This document shows, piece by piece, positions 54,706-62,920 of a DNA stretch of 64,000 bases (position 1 is the first letter of the stretch; every line of letters begins with the position of its first letter). The stretch is from Aestuariivirga sp. (GTDB taxonomy: Bacteria > Pseudomonadota > Alphaproteobacteria > Rhizobiales > Aestuariivirgaceae), in NCBI RefSeq assembly GCF_020252395.1, contig NZ_JADCDB010000021.1, positions 95,076 through 159,075 of the forward strand. Reading direction: 5' to 3'. Position numbers and translations under genes: made by a program. Below the pieces are notes generated by a model. It worked only from the letters and a program-made list of their open reading frames with translations, was not told the DNA's origin and did no database searches.

Positions 54706-55619
54706 CAGGCAACCTCCACCCAGCTTGAATAACGCGGGTCCTCACCGCGCACCGCGTTCCTGAAGGCCTGTCGCACCGCGGTTCCCACTGGTCCCGGATA
54801 TCCGACGCTGCGGTCATCGACCGATTCCACCAAGTTGACTTCCGAAGCCGTTCCGCAGACGAAGATTTCATCTGCGATGTAGAGATCCGAGCGTGAGAGT
54901 TCGGTGGCACGCACCTCGTAACCTAAATCGCGTGCGATGGTGCGTACGGAGTCATGCGTAATGCCCTCCAGACCACCGGCTGAAAGCGGTGGGGTGTGGA
55001 TGACGCCGTTGCGGACCACGAAAATGTTCTCTGCAGTGCATTCCGCTATGAAACCCTGCGGGTTGAGCATGATGCAGTCGTCATACCCAGCCTTTCGCGC
55101 CTCGGCCTTGGCAAGCGACGAGTTGACATAGTTGCCGACCGTCTTTGCCTCCGGGGGCATGATGTTGTGGTCATGCCGCCGCCAGCTTGACACCTTGAGC
55201 CTCAGGCCACGAGCATCCGTTGCCGCGCCGCGAACCGAAGCCCAGCCCCAGGCCATGATGGCGATGTCGACCTCGCAGGGCCCGGTATCGAGACCCATCT
55301 CGCCGTAGCCGTAGTAGGCGAGCGGCCGGACATAGCAACTGTTAAGGCCCGTGGTGCGCACGACCTGCTTGGTGGCTTCAACGATCTCGAAGACCGAGAA
55401 AGTCATCGGCATTCCGAGAATGTGTCCGGAGCGGTAAAGCCTTTCGATGTGGGGCGTCAGACGAAAGAGGCCAGGCCCCTGAGCGGTCTCGTAGGCGCGC
55501 ACGCCCTCGAAGATGCCAGTTCCATAGTGCAGCGTATGGGTACCCACGTGCACCATTGCCTTGTCCCAGTCCACGAGCCTTCCATTCATCCAGATGCTAG
55601 GTGTGGGCGTGATCGGCAT
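54705..55619 (-). CDS. Fold-type IV (branched-chain-type) aminotransferase
   Basis: A 304-residue PLP enzyme of the IlvE family. MVHVGTHTLHYGTGIFEGVR is the N-terminal signature; the PLP Lys lies in PEAKTVGNYVNSSLAKAEA; GFIAECTAENIFVVRNG and LEGITHDSVRTIARDL are the C-terminal conserved segments. First gene of the catabolic operon, so it probably transaminates the operon substrate rather than serving branched-chain biosynthesis, although IlvE activity cannot be excluded. Confidence 0.9.
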   Translation of the reverse strand: MPITPTPSIWMNGRLVDWDKAMVHVGTHTLHYGTGIFEGVRAYETAQGPGLFRLTPHIERLYRSGHILGMPMTFSVFEIVEATKQVVRTTGLNSCYVRPLAYYGYGEMGLDTGPCEVDIAIMAWGWASVRGAATDARGLRLKVSSWRRHDHNIMPPEAKTVGNYVNSSLAKAEARKAGYDDCIMLNPQGFIAECTAENIFVVRNGVIHTPPLSAGGLEGITHDSVRTIARDLGYEVRATELSRSDLYIADEIFVCGTASEVNLVESVDDRSVGYPGPVGTAVRQAFRNAVRGEDPRYSSWVEVA

Positions 55620-55929
55620 GAGGACCCCAAGTGCTATAGGCGGATGCGCATCCGATTATTCAGCATATCTTCGACATCTCAATGCATTTTCGACATTACG
55701 GCAATCTACTGAAATCACGTTCTTTTCTGCTATCCGGATGTCTGATTGATGTTCAAGGGCGGAAAATCGAAGAGTTCCGACATACCCTGCCCCCGCCTCT
55801 CGTTAGGTCGCCAAGCAACCTCGTCCGCTGGTTCTATTCTCCTGGCTGCTTAACGTCATGCAGCAGGCAATAGCCACCTTTTCTCTCACGCACGGAACTG
55901 GATCCAGCAAGAGAAACTAAGGCGTTCGA
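55620..55929. other. AT-rich non-coding stretch, likely promoter of the amino-compound operon
   Basis: About 310 bases without a recognisable gene. Bases 55650-55760 are clearly AT-richer than surroundings (for example TTTCGACATTACGGC, AATCACGTTCTTTTC), as expected for a promoter or a foreign joint upstream of the aminotransferase operon on the minus strand. ATTCAGCATATCTTCGACATC and CATTTTCGACATTACGG share TTCGACAT at 55677-55704, a possible short direct repeat. Nothing else seen. Confidence 0.45.
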
Positions 55930-56467
55930 ACCTCTTGGGTGGGTGCCCAGAAGCCGCCCGGTCCTCGCATCGAAGATGGTCGTGATCAGGTCCTGATCCT
56001 CGTCCAGCGCAATGGCCTTGCCATTGGCGAGGAAGGGGAAGCGGCCCACTTTCAGCTCATGGCCCGCCGCGCCATGTCCATCGAGGCATCGAAGGCGCGG
56101 CAGCGGTTGGCGAACTTGATGTCGTTGGTGCCGAGCGGGATGATGACGAGGTCCAGCGGCGTGTGGGTCGAGAGCAGAACCGCCCGCGCCTTCGCTCCGT
56201 TGCGGTGATCCAGCGTGGTCGGATCGCCGGAACACCGTGGTGCGCCCATTGTGGCCCTCCTCGATGACGCGGGCCTTGCCGTCCAACCGGGCGGCCAGAA
56301 CGTTGGGCCAGCAGCTTGTCGAGCCGGCAGCCGGCGCTGAGGTAGAAATGCGGCACCGTTCTCTTCGCCTCGACGGGGCGGCGGGCGATGGCGAGGCGCA
56401 TCTTGTCATGCGCGATCTCGCGGCAGGAGTTTTCGGCGAAAAGCTTTCGCAAGCCTGCTTCTGACGC
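55930..56467 (-). pseudogene. Compressed relic of a pdhC - SGNH hydrolase - lpdA locus
   Basis: Three gene fragments lie end to end on the minus strand. At 56467-56306 the frame reads KMRLAIARRPVEAKRTVPHF and YLSAGCRLDKLLA, the catalytic-domain start of dihydrolipoamide acetyltransferase (E2). At about 56310-56066 it continues, with a one-base frameshift near 56230, as WPNVLAARLDGKARVIEEG, RTTVF and LDLVIIPLGTNDIKFANRC, an SGNH/GDSL hydrolase with its GTND motif. At 56064-55930 it reads KVGRFPFLANGKAIALDED and TTIFDARTGRLLGTH, the C-terminal part of dihydrolipoamide dehydrogenase (E3). Order matches the rhizobial pdh operon. Large deletions fused the pieces; no product is expected. Confidence 0.85.
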
Positions 56468-56533
56468 GCCCGGCGCCTCCATGGCCTCCGTTACACGCGG
56501 TTCCAACCGGTTCTTTCCGTCCATGCTCCACCT

Positions 56534-56668
56534 CCGTCTACCGCGCATTGCCGGTACCCAGTGGCCAACAATACGGTGCATGAACATGCGGCCGTTGTTT
56601 CAAGCCGATGAAAACCCAACCGGAGCCGCCATCGCATGAAAAAATGTGCGAAAGAATCTGGACACTAC
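56534..56668. repeat. Island-bounding direct repeat, copy B
   Basis: About 135 bases matching 38351-38482 in the same orientation (shared blocks CATGAACATGCGGCC, GCCGATGAAAACCCAACCG, CTGGACACTAC). Copy B sits between the pdh relic and a 14-codon transposase stub; the stub's stop codon TAG (56665-56667) falls exactly where the match with copy A begins on the minus strand. This suggests the repeat moved into, or recombined within, an insertion-sequence remnant. Confidence 0.85.
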
Positions 56669-56709
56669 AGCCGTTCCCACTGATCGTCACGAAGCTCATC
56701 ACGATTCAT
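56665..56709 (-). mobile_element. Stub of an IS5/IS4-type transposase N-terminus
   Basis: On the minus strand an ATG at 56709, preceded by GGAGG at the right distance, opens a 14-codon frame MNRDELRDDQWERL followed by TAG at 56665. The D-x-Q-W-E-R-x pattern is the usual N-terminus of IS5-family DDE transposases (…LTDEQWERL…). The frame is cut off at the edge of the 135-bp repeat. Short length limits certainty. Confidence 0.55.
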
Positions 56710-56810
56710 GGCCGACCTCCACTAATCATGCTTGAATCTGATATGCGCCCTACTTGGACTCCCCATTACTTAAATGGTCACCACAGCCTGGCGGGAGAGG
56801 ACGATACTCC

Positions 56811-57920
56811 TCACGCCAGCTTCTTCAGCTCGCCGAGGATCGCGGCGCCCATCTGCGTGGTCGTTGCATTGGCGGGCTGGCTGCCGGCGATGTCCTTGGT
56901 GCGGATGCCCTGGGCCAGAACCGCGGCGATGGCCTGATCGAGCTTGTCCGCCCAGTCGCCGAGGCCCAGAGAATAGCGCAGCGCCATGCCGAAGCTGGCG
57001 ATCATGGCGATGGGGTTGGCAGCGCCCGTGCCGGCGATGTCGGGGGCCGAGCCATGCACCGGCTCGTAAAGCGACTTCCGCCGCCCCGTCTTCGCATCGG
57101 GAGCGCCCAGCGAGGCCGAGGGCAACATGCCCAGCGAGCCCGTCAGCATCGCCGCCACGTCGGACAGCACGTCGCCGAAGAGATTGTCGGTGACGATCAC
57201 GTCATATTGCTTCGGCCAGCGGACCAGCTGCATGGCGCAGTTGTCGGCCAGCACATGCTCAAGCTGCACGGAGGGATATTCGGCGGCATGGATGCGGGTG
57301 ACCACCTCGTTCCACAGCACGCCCGTTTTCATCACGTTGCGCTTCTCGGCGGAGGACACCTTGTTGCGGCGGGTCTTCGCCAGGTCGAAGGCGGCGCGGG
57401 CGATGCGCTCGATCTCGTAGGTCTCATAGACCTGCGTGTCGATGCCGCGCTTCTGGCCATGCCCAAGATCGGTGATAGTCTTGGGTTCGCCGAAATAGAC
57501 GCCACCCGTCAGCTCGCGGACGATCAGGATGTCGAGGCCCTCGACCACCTCGCGCTTGAGGGAAGAGGCATCGGCAAGTGCGGGATAGCAGATGGCCGGG
57601 CGCAGGTTGGCGAAGAGGCCCAAGTCCTTGCGGAGCCGCAGCAGGCCCGCCTCGGGGCGCACGTCGTAAGGAACCTTGTCCCACTTCGGTCCGCCGACGG
57701 CGCCGAACAGCACGGCGTCCGACGCCATGGCCTTGGCCATGTCTGGTTCCGAGATGGCCTGGCCATGGGCGTCATAGGCGGAGCCGCCGACGAGGCCGCG
57801 GTCGACCTCGAACCTGGCAATGCCTTGCGCATTGAACCAGGCGATGATCGCCTCGACTTCCGTCATCACCTCCGGGCCGATGCCGTCGCCCGGAAGCAGA
57901 AACAGATTGTAACTCGCCAT
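56811..57920 (-). CDS. leuB: 3-isopropylmalate dehydrogenase
   Basis: A 369-residue isocitrate/isopropylmalate dehydrogenase. [20 protein letters not shown] starts the fold; [36 protein letters not shown] and [20 protein letters not shown] are LeuB signatures, and the C-terminal cofactor segment [18 protein letters not shown] favours NAD. It oxidatively decarboxylates 3-isopropylmalate in leucine biosynthesis. Its start abuts the T-run of the upstream terminator. leuCD are not in the window. Confidence 0.95.
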   Translation of the reverse strand: MASYNLFLLPGDGIGPEVMTEVEAIIAWFNAQGIARFEVDRGLVGGSAYDAHGQAISEPDMAKAMASDAVLFGAVGGPKWDKVPYDVRPEAGLLRLRKDLGLFANLRPAICYPALADASSLKREVVEGLDILIVRELTGGVYFGEPKTITDLGHGQKRGIDTQVYETYEIERIARAAFDLAKTRRNKVSSAEKRNVMKTGVLWNEVVTRIHAAEYPSVQLEHVLADNCAMQLVRWPKQYDVIVTDNLFGDVLSDVAAMLTGSLGMLPSASLGAPDAKTGRRKSLYEPVHGSAPDIAGTGAANPIAMIASFGMALRYSLGLGDWADKLDQAIAAVLAQGIRTKDIAGSQPANATTTQMGAAILGELKKLA

Positions 57921-57921
57921 G

Positions 57922-57952
57922 AAAAACGCCCCGATGGATTAAAATCGGGGCG
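57922..57952 (-). terminator. Intrinsic terminator upstream of leuB
   Basis: On the minus strand, a 9-bp stem (CGCCCCGAT, 57952-57944, with ATCGGGGCG, 57935-57927) is followed by TTTTT (57926-57922) and then, after one base, the leuB ATG at 57920. It ends the transcript from the hypothetical gene at 57987-58355. Because it touches the leuB start, leuB expression from upstream would require read-through or a leader mechanism. Confidence 0.8.
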
Positions 57953-57986
57953 ATGGGTAGCGGCTCAAGCTACAGGACGCAAGTGC

Positions 57987-58355
57987 CTATTGGACAGGCT
58001 GCACCCGCACCACGCGGAAGGTGCGCAAGCCGTCCTCCTCGCGGATCGAGACATATTCCCCCAACTTGAAGGCGTGGTCGCCGAAGCGGTAGCCGGCCTC
58101 GTCGTCGTCCTCGTCGGAGGCGATATCATAGTGGAAAGCCCAGCTGCCGCCGCCCTTGCGGATCAGGTGGCCGATATCGTCCGCCTCGCCCGGCCGGAAA
58201 CGCACCACGCGGCAATTCTCGCGGCGCTTATGCCATTCGGCGGGGTCGATCTTGCCGTTGCCGTCCAGCGGCGCTGCGAACTCATAACCGATGGCATGGG
58301 AGCCCTCGGGATGGTCATGATCGCGGGCCAGTTCGAGACGGATCTTGGTCAGCAT
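57987..58355 (-). CDS. Hypothetical acidic protein, 122 residues
   Basis: Not recognised. A soluble 122-residue protein without signal peptide or membrane segment. Features: KIRLELARDHDHPEGSHAIG near the start, a possible EF-hand-like or loop patch PLDGNGKIDPAEW (D-G-N-G-K-I-D), an acidic run ASDEDDDEAG, and a C-terminal GEYVSIREEDGLRTFRVV. The composition and codon use fit a real gene. It follows the universal stress protein gene by 10 bases and is probably co-transcribed with it, ending at the terminator before leuB, so FNR/oxygen control may extend to it. Confidence 0.8.
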   Translation of the reverse strand: MLTKIRLELARDHDHPEGSHAIGYEFAAPLDGNGKIDPAEWHKRRENCRVVRFRPGEADDIGHLIRKGGGSWAFHYDIASDEDDDEAGYRFGDHAFKLGEYVSIREEDGLRTFRVVRVQPVQ

Positions 58356-58365
58356 TTCATTCTCC

Positions 58366-59208
58366 TCAGTGAGACATCAGCACGGGGCAGACCAGGCGTT
58401 CCAGCACGAAACGCGTGGCGCCGCCGAAGATGAACTCCGCAAGCCGGCTGTGTCCATAGGCGCCCATCACAATGAGGCCTGCGCCCGCATCCTCGGCACA
58501 GCGCATCAGCGCCTGGCCCTCGTCCTGGCCGTCGGTGGGGTAGCCCTGCGCCTCCGCCTTCACGCCATGGCGGGCCAGGGCTTCGGCCAGATCGGCGCCG
58601 GCGACGCTGCCGCGCAGGTTCGGGTCCTTCTGCGGGTCGATGCGCACCACGCGCACCTTGGCCGCTTTCTTCAACAGCGGCAGCGCGTCAAAGGCGGCGC
58701 GCGCCGCTTCCCGCCCGCCATCCCAGCCGACGATAACTTCGTTGAACGAGATATCCGCCTTGCCCTTGTAAGGCAGCACGATCGCCGGCCGGCCCAGCGC
58801 CATCACCGTCTGCTCGACGAAATCGCGCTCGACACCGGTGACCTCCTCCGGATCGGAGGCGGACAGGATGACGAGATCGGCCACGCGGCCCGAGGCCACA
58901 ACCTCGTCGGCGATCACCGGCGTGCGGGCGTCAACCAGATGGAAATCGTGCGGCAGGCCCTCGCGCTGCATTGCCGCTTCGAAGGCCTGCTTCACACGCC
59001 CGGCGTTGTCCTTGAAATAGCTGCGGTTGCCTTCGAACACCTGGGGTGCTGCCTCGAAGCCCACCGACGGATATACCTGCACGGCGGGCACCACATAGAG
59101 GCCCGAGACATGCGCGCCCGTCTCGCGCGCAAGGACGACGGCGGCCGCGACCAGTTGGGAGAGGCGGCCCACTTCGTTCAGGGAAACCAAGATCGTCTTG
59201 TAACTCAT
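58366..59208 (-). CDS. Universal stress protein, tandem UspA domains
   Basis: A 280-residue protein with two UspA modules (about residues 1-150 and 155-280). The second ends with the ATP-binding type loop GAYGHSRLAEFIFGGATRFV, and the ending VLERLVCPVLMSH is classical. Tandem Usp proteins are commonly induced in low oxygen or stationary phase. The predicted FNR box at 59263-59276 with a CATAAT -10 element and a GGAGG Shine-Dalgarno supports activation by the FnrL-type regulator encoded just upstream. Confidence 0.9.
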   Translation of the reverse strand: MSYKTILVSLNEVGRLSQLVAAAVVLARETGAHVSGLYVVPAVQVYPSVGFEAAPQVFEGNRSYFKDNAGRVKQAFEAAMQREGLPHDFHLVDARTPVIADEVVASGRVADLVILSASDPEEVTGVERDFVEQTVMALGRPAIVLPYKGKADISFNEVIVGWDGGREAARAAFDALPLLKKAAKVRVVRIDPQKDPNLRGSVAGADLAEALARHGVKAEAQGYPTDGQDEGQALMRCAEDAGAGLIVMGAYGHSRLAEFIFGGATRFVLERLVCPVLMSH

Positions 59209-59234
59209 CGCTTCATCCTCCAGTTTGCATTAAA

Positions 59235-59276
59235 ATTATGGGGAGGAGCCTGCTCCCGGTCCTTGACCCGGATCAA
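59235..59276 (-). promoter_or_regulatory. Predicted FNR-activated promoter of the universal stress protein gene
   Basis: On the minus strand TTGATCCGGGTCAA (59276-59263) matches the FNR consensus TTGAT-N4-ATCAA at 9 of 10 positions. Centred at 59269.5, it predicts a start near 59228 if placed at -41.5; the hexamer CATAAT at 59240-59235 then falls exactly in the -10 position, the class II activator layout. The box overlaps the last codon and stop of the fnr-type gene itself. Confidence 0.75.
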
Positions 59277-60025
59277 TGCCGGTGGCTGTCCTGTCCGGCA
59301 GCCTGCGCAAGGCGGTCGAGGTCCGGCACCATGATCAGGCGGTTGGTGCTGAGCTTCACGACATTCGACGTCTTGAGGCGCGTCAGCTGGCGGCTCACCG
59401 TTTCGATGGTGAGGCCAAGATAGTCCGCGATGTCGGAGCGGGTGAGCGGCAACTCGAATGCCGCGGCGCCGGGATTGGCCTTGTGCACGCAACCGGTCAG
59501 CAGACTGCGGCGGGCAAGCATATAAAGGAAGCTCGCCACCTTCTCCTCCGCCGTCTTGCGGCCGAGGAGGAGCATCCAGTCGCGCGCCGCGTCGAGTTCG
59601 TCGAGCGTGTGCTGGAACAGGCGCTGCTGCAAGCCGGGATATTCGCCCACGAGGCGCTCGAAGGCGGCATGGGGGAAGGTGCAGATTTCGACATCCGTCG
59701 CCGCTTCCGCCGTGTACGGATTGTTCTTGGAATAGGCGCGGCCGAGGAAATCGGGCGCAAACAGCAGGCCCACGATCTGCTGGCGGCCATCGGGCAGCGT
59801 CTTGGTCAGCTTGATGGCGCCGGAGATCACATTGGCGAAGAAGTCGACCGGCTCCTCGTCCGAGATGATGGTCTGCCCGGCGGGCACCTTCTTGCGGTGG
59901 GCGATCTGCGCCAGCTTCCTGACTTGCACGTCGTCCATGGCGCCGCAGACAGCCTGATGCCTGACCCCGCAGTGCTCGCAGCGCTGCATCACGTCGGGTA
60001 GGGTGCTGGTGGGCGTCCCGTGCAT
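59273..60025 (-). CDS. Crp/Fnr-family oxygen-sensing regulator (FnrL/FnrN type)
   Basis: A 250-residue Crp/Fnr protein. Four cysteines suited to a [4Fe-4S] cluster: Cys16, Cys19 and Cys27 (RCEHCGVRHQAVCG, CX2CX7C spacing of alphaproteobacterial FnrN/FnrL) and Cys115 (DVEICTFPH). The C-terminal helix-turn-helix contains LGLTIETVSRQLTRLK with the E--SR residues that read TTGAT sites. It should sense low oxygen and activate respiratory and stress genes. Its 3' end carries an FNR box for the next gene. Confidence 0.92.
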   Translation of the reverse strand: MHGTPTSTLPDVMQRCEHCGVRHQAVCGAMDDVQVRKLAQIAHRKKVPAGQTIISDEEPVDFFANVISGAIKLTKTLPDGRQQIVGLLFAPDFLGRAYSKNNPYTAEAATDVEICTFPHAAFERLVGEYPGLQQRLFQHTLDELDAARDWMLLLGRKTAEEKVASFLYMLARRSLLTGCVHKANPGAAAFELPLTRSDIADYLGLTIETVSRQLTRLKTSNVVKLSTNRLIMVPDLDRLAQAAGQDSHRH

Positions 60026-60122
60026 GGTGTCAACTTAGCGTGACTTGTGGCCACCGGCAAGCGCTCGTCCCGCCGGCGTCAATATCCTCGTGAACCGCGC
60101 CTCCCGTGCAATACGCTCGCGG

Positions 60123-61433
60123 CTATTCCGCGGCCTTCAGCGCCATCGGGTTATTGGGGTGGGTTGTCCAGTTGGCATAATCCGGGTTGATCTTGCGGCG
60201 GGTGCGCGGGTCAACCCCCTCGGTCTGCCGCACCATGGTGATGCAGTTGTCCACCGGGCAGACTTCCACGCAGAGATTGCAGGCCACGCATTCGGCGTCA
60301 TTCACCTCGAAGTGGCGCTTGCCGTCCTTTTCCTTGAAGATGGCCTGGTGCGAGGTGTCCTCGCAAGCGGCATAACAACGGCCGCACTTGATGCAGAGGT
60401 CCTGGTCGATGTGGGCCTTGGTCACATAATTCAGGTTGAGGTACTGCCAGTCCGTGACGTTCGGCACGGCCCGGCCGCGGAAGTCCTCGATCGTGGCATA
60501 GCCCTTCTCGTCCATCCAGCGGGCCAGACCTGTCTTCATTTCCTCGACGATGCGGAAGCCATAGGTCATGGCCGCCGTGCACACCTGCACGGTGCCGGCC
60601 GACATGGATATGAACTCCGCCGCATCGCGCCAGGTGGTCACACCGCCGATGGCGGAAATCGGAAGTCCGCGCGTCTCGGGGTCGCGTGCGATCTCGGCCA
60701 CCATGTTGAGGGCGATGGGCTTCACCGCGGGCCCGCAATAGCCGCCATGGCTGCCCTTGCCGTCAATCGTCGGCACGGGCGCGAAATTGTCGAGGTCGAC
60801 GGAGACGATGGAGGAAATGGTGTTGATGAGCGACACCGCATCAGCACCCCCCTTCTTCGCCGCACGCGCGGGGTAGCGGATGTCGGTGATGTTGGGGGTC
60901 AGCTTCACGATCACCGGCATGCGCGAGTACTGCTTGCACCAGCGGGTGACCATCTCGATGTATTCGGGCACCTGGCCCACGGCGGAGCCCATGCCGCGCT
61001 CGCTCATGCCATGCGGGCAGCCGAAATTGAGCTCGATACCGTCGCAGCCCGTCTCCTCGACCTTCGGCAGGATGGCCTTCCACGAGTCCTCGTTGCAGGG
61101 CACCATGATCGACACGATCATGGCCCGGTCCGGCCATTCGCGCTTCACCCTTTTGATCTCCTGGAGGTTCACCTCCAGCGGCCTATCGGTGATGAGCTCG
61201 ATGTTGTTGAGGCCGAGGAGCCTGCGGTCCGCCCCATGGATCGCACCGTAGCGCGGGCCATTGACGTTGACGATGGGCGGGCCTTCTTCTCCAAGCGTCT
61301 TCCACACCACACCGCCCCAGCCCGCCTTGAAGGCGCGCACCACATTGTATTCCTTGTCGGTCGGCGGCGCGGAGGCCAGCCAGAACGGGTTGGGAGACTT
61401 GATGCCGATGAAATGCGAGCGAAGGTCAGCCAT
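60123..61433 (-). CDS. preA: NAD-dependent dihydropyrimidine dehydrogenase subunit PreA
   Basis: A 436-residue protein. Residues 1-310 form a dihydroorotate-dehydrogenase-like FMN barrel (NPFWLASAPPTDKEYNVVRA; ELNFGCPHGMSERGMGSAVG with the catalytic Cys; AIGGVTTWRDAAEFI). The C-terminal part has two [4Fe-4S] motifs (CIKCGRCYAACEDT and CVACNLCVEVCPVDNC). With PreT it reduces uracil and thymine to dihydropyrimidines. Starts 11 bases after the preT stop. Confidence 0.95.
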   Translation of the reverse strand: MADLRSHFIGIKSPNPFWLASAPPTDKEYNVVRAFKAGWGGVVWKTLGEEGPPIVNVNGPRYGAIHGADRRLLGLNNIELITDRPLEVNLQEIKRVKREWPDRAMIVSIMVPCNEDSWKAILPKVEETGCDGIELNFGCPHGMSERGMGSAVGQVPEYIEMVTRWCKQYSRMPVIVKLTPNITDIRYPARAAKKGGADAVSLINTISSIVSVDLDNFAPVPTIDGKGSHGGYCGPAVKPIALNMVAEIARDPETRGLPISAIGGVTTWRDAAEFISMSAGTVQVCTAAMTYGFRIVEEMKTGLARWMDEKGYATIEDFRGRAVPNVTDWQYLNLNYVTKAHIDQDLCIKCGRCYAACEDTSHQAIFKEKDGKRHFEVNDAECVACNLCVEVCPVDNCITMVRQTEGVDPRTRRKINPDYANWTTHPNNPMALKAAE

Positions 61434-61444
61434 GGCTTCGTCCT

Positions 61445-62779
61445 TTACGCCTTGAGGAAGAGGTTGATCGATTCAGCAGCGCGGCGGCCGTCGTCGACGG
61501 AGGCCACCGTCAGGTCCTGGCCTCCCGCCACGCAGTCGCCACCCGCCCACACGCCGCGCACACTGGTGCGCTTCTCGTCGTCTACCTTGATGCGCCCGCC
61601 CTCGAGCGCCAGCTTGCCGCCGGTGAAATCGACGTAAGCTTGCCCGATTGCGCGGAAGATCATGTCGGCGGGAAGGTCGAAAGTCTCGCCCGTGCCGGTG
61701 AGCTTGCCGTTCGCCTCGCTGGTATATTCGCAGGTCAGGCCCACGGCCTTGCCGTCCTTGACGATCACGGCCTTCGGCATGGCCCAGTGCTTGATGCGCA
61801 CGCCGCGCGTCTGCGCGACCTCCTGTTCATAGGCGCTGGCCTTCATCTGCTCAGGTCCGCGGCGATAGACGATGGTCACGTCCTCGGCTCCCAGCAGCTT
61901 CGACTGCACGGCAACGTCCACTGCCGTCATGCCGCCGCCGATCACCACCACGCGGCGGCCTACGGGGAGGGCCGAGAGATCGGAGGCCTGGCGGAGGTCC
62001 GCGATGTAGCCGACAGCGTCCTCGACGCCCGCCGCATCATCGTTCTGCGCGCCAAGGGCATTCACGCCCTGAAGGCCGATACCGAGGAATACGGCATCAT
62101 AATCCTTCTGCAGGTCGGCGAGGTCGAGTCCGGCGCCGAGCTTCTTGCCGTTCTGCACGGTGATGCCGCCGATGCCAAGAATGAAGTCCACTTCCTTCTG
62201 CGCGAAGTCATCCGTGCTCTTGTAGGCGGCGATGCCGTATTCGTTGAGGCCGCCGGACTTCGGCCGCGCCTCGAACACCGTCACCTCATGGCCATGCATG
62301 GCGAGGCGGTGCGCGCAGGCAAGCCCAGCCGGGCCGCCGCCGACGACGGCCACCTTCTTGCCCGTTGGCTTGGCGCGTTCATAGGGCTGCCCGCCATCGG
62401 CCATGAAGGCATCGGTGGCGTAGCGCTGCAGCAGCCCGATCTTCACCGGCTTGCCCTCGGCCTCCATGCGCACGCAGGCTTCCTCGCACAGCGTTTCGGT
62501 GGGGCAGACGCGGGCGCACATGCCGCCGAAGATGTTCTGGTCGAAAATGGTCTTGGCCGCTGACTTCGGATGCCCGGTCTGGATCTGGCGGATGAACATC
62601 GGGATGTCGATCGCGGTCGGGCAGGCCACCTGGCAGGGCGCGTCATGGCAGAAGTAGCAGCGGTCCGACTCGACCAGCGCCTCATGAGCATCGAGAGGCG
62701 GGTGAATATCGCCAAAATTCACGGCATAATCCGATTGGGACAGCCGTCCGCCCGAAATCCCGGGCTTCACATCCGCCAT
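61445..62779 (-). CDS. preT: Dihydropyrimidine dehydrogenase NAD(P)-binding subunit PreT
   Basis: A 444-residue glutamate-synthase-small-subunit-like protein. N-terminal iron-sulfur domain (CYFCHDAPCQVACPTAIDIP; CARVCPTETLCEEACVR), FAD motif VAVVGGGPAGLACAHRLAMH, NAD(P)H motif VVVIGGGMTAVDVAVQSK, and final VWAGGDCVAGGQDLTVASV. It passes electrons from NAD(P)H to PreA. The start at 62779 follows GGAG. First gene of the preTA operon; later steps of the reductive pyrimidine pathway are not in the window. Confidence 0.94.
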   Translation of the reverse strand: MADVKPGISGGRLSQSDYAVNFGDIHPPLDAHEALVESDRCYFCHDAPCQVACPTAIDIPMFIRQIQTGHPKSAAKTIFDQNIFGGMCARVCPTETLCEEACVRMEAEGKPVKIGLLQRYATDAFMADGGQPYERAKPTGKKVAVVGGGPAGLACAHRLAMHGHEVTVFEARPKSGGLNEYGIAAYKSTDDFAQKEVDFILGIGGITVQNGKKLGAGLDLADLQKDYDAVFLGIGLQGVNALGAQNDDAAGVEDAVGYIADLRQASDLSALPVGRRVVVIGGGMTAVDVAVQSKLLGAEDVTIVYRRGPEQMKASAYEQEVAQTRGVRIKHWAMPKAVIVKDGKAVGLTCEYTSEANGKLTGTGETFDLPADMIFRAIGQAYVDFTGGKLALEGGRIKVDDEKRTSVRGVWAGGDCVAGGQDLTVASVDDGRRAAESINLFLKA

Positions 62780-62832
62780 GGTCGCTCCCTCCAAGAAGCT
62801 TGTGTTTTGTCGTTTTGCGGGAGGATGACAGG

Positions 62833-62844
62833 ATTTGTTCAAAT
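62833..62844. promoter_or_regulatory. Small palindrome upstream of preT
   Basis: ATTTGTTCAAAT at 62833-62844 is a perfect 5-bp inverted repeat with a 2-base centre, followed by GGTCAAAT, which on the minus strand gives ATTTGACC as a third half-site. It lies 54-65 bases upstream of the preT start. A regulator of pyrimidine breakdown may bind here; no dedicated regulator gene is adjacent. Confidence 0.3.
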
Positions 62845-62920
62845 GGTCAAATTTTGGTCGCTGTGGCCGGGATGTGAACCAGAACTTGCGGCTTGAGAAA
62901 CTTCCTCGCCGGTGCCGCCT

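Noticed and set aside
45928..55619. Assignment as an ectoine or octopine/nopaline degradation operon
   Set aside because: No ectoine hydrolase, opine oxidase pair or ornithine cyclodeaminase genes; the receptor family alone does not decide the ligand.
60045..61637. 530-codon plus-strand frame opposite preA
   Set aside because: Opposite strand has unmistakable iron-sulfur and FMN-barrel motifs.
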